Below, piece after piece: positions 6,075-6,257 of a stretch of 6,257 bases of DNA. The notes beneath the pieces were generated by a model, which was not told where the DNA came from, did not search any database, and saw only the letters and a program-made list of their open reading frames with translations. This DNA comes from Dehalococcoidia bacterium. GTDB lineage: Bacteria > Chloroflexota > Dehalococcoidia > JACPQF01. Position 1 is the stretch's first letter, and each line of letters opens with the position of its first letter. The position numbers were made by a program, and so were the translations under genes. Location of the stretch: NCBI GenBank assembly GCA_030650265.1, contig JAUSEJ010000307.1, positions 1-6,257 on the forward strand, written 5' to 3'.

Positions 6075-6257
6075 TCACGCTGCGAAGCCTACAGCATCAG
6101 TGAGGCGTTGCAGGAAATCCCGAGGAATTAGTACCATCTCGTTGTTCACAGGCGATGTCGAATAAAAGGCCGCTGGCCACAACTGCTGACGCACGAAGGC
6201 AAGAGTCTCGGCAAAGGTCGGTGCCGCTTTGGGATACCATGCGGACTGGCGAACTGG
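6075..6257 (-). CDS. Transposase-like protein, C-terminal fragment
   Basis: This frame enters from the window edge and gives 60 residues before a TGA at 6077-6075. It begins PVRQSAWYPKAAPTFAETLA, continues with FVRQQLWP, and ends EMVLIPRDFLQRLTDAVGFAA. The combination of a WYPK-x-x-PTF segment, an AFVRQQLW helix and a closing IPR-x-x-L-x-RLTDA-x-x-x-AA resembles, from memory, C-terminal tails of a group of insertion-sequence transposases seen in environmental bacteria. The catalytic part lies outside the window. No terminal inverted repeat can be checked with only one end present. It abuts the start-less end of the radical SAM frame, which fits an insertion. The reading frame is fairly sure; the identity is tentative. 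Confidence 0.5.
   Translation of the reverse strand, partial: PVRQSAWYPKAAPTFAETLAFVRQQLWPAAFYSTSPVNNEMVLIPRDFLQRLTDAVGFAA

Noticed and set aside
1..6257. CRISPR array, tRNA, rRNA or integration site
   Set aside because: No regularly spaced repeats and no tRNA-like or rRNA-like conserved segments were seen on either strand.

Overview
This 6.26 kb window has all its supportable genes on the minus strand, so it reads right to left. In order of transcription: the C-terminal end of a transposase-like protein (6257-6075), a radical SAM-type protein whose 5' end looks cut (open frame to 6065, first usable start 5945, stop 4947), two tandem hydantoinase B/oxoprolinase-type (HyuB) genes (4859-3102 and 2922-1165), and the N-terminal 307 residues of a family 5 (Dpp/Opp/Nik-type) ABC transporter substrate-binding lipoprotein (922 to the window edge). 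Nothing on the plus strand is convincing: the long plus-strand frames lie antisense to the HyuB and radical SAM genes.

The DNA is moderately GC-rich, with Shine-Dalgarno-like sites at most starts and a lipoprotein signal, so the host is a bacterium. A Chloroflexota-like or other environmental lineage would suit the mix of HyuB, radical SAM and peptide-type transporter genes, but that is only an impression; no taxonomic marker is present.

Region by region. 6257-6075 is a mobile-element-like remnant. 6065-4947 is the radical SAM gene, with an unusually spaced CX8CX2C cluster motif and about 40 codons of coding-like sequence upstream of its first normal start codon. 4946-4860 is a short spacer filled by a nested stem-loop. 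4859-3102 and 2922-1165 are two 585-residue HyuB paralogues that align without gaps at an exact offset of 1937 bases; the similarity continues about 21 bases past both stop codons, which marks a gene duplication. 3101-2923 and 1164-923 are non-coding gaps; the second carries a palindrome close to the transporter gene start.

Likely joint role (inference): uptake of a peptide-like or small amide or cyclic compound by the ABC transporter, with the HyuB proteins forming part of an ATP-dependent amidohydrolase or carboxylase of the hydantoinase/oxoprolinase/acetone carboxylase superfamily, and the radical SAM enzyme modifying the substrate or a related molecule. The usual HyuA (ATPase) partner is not in the window, so the substrate and reaction cannot be named.
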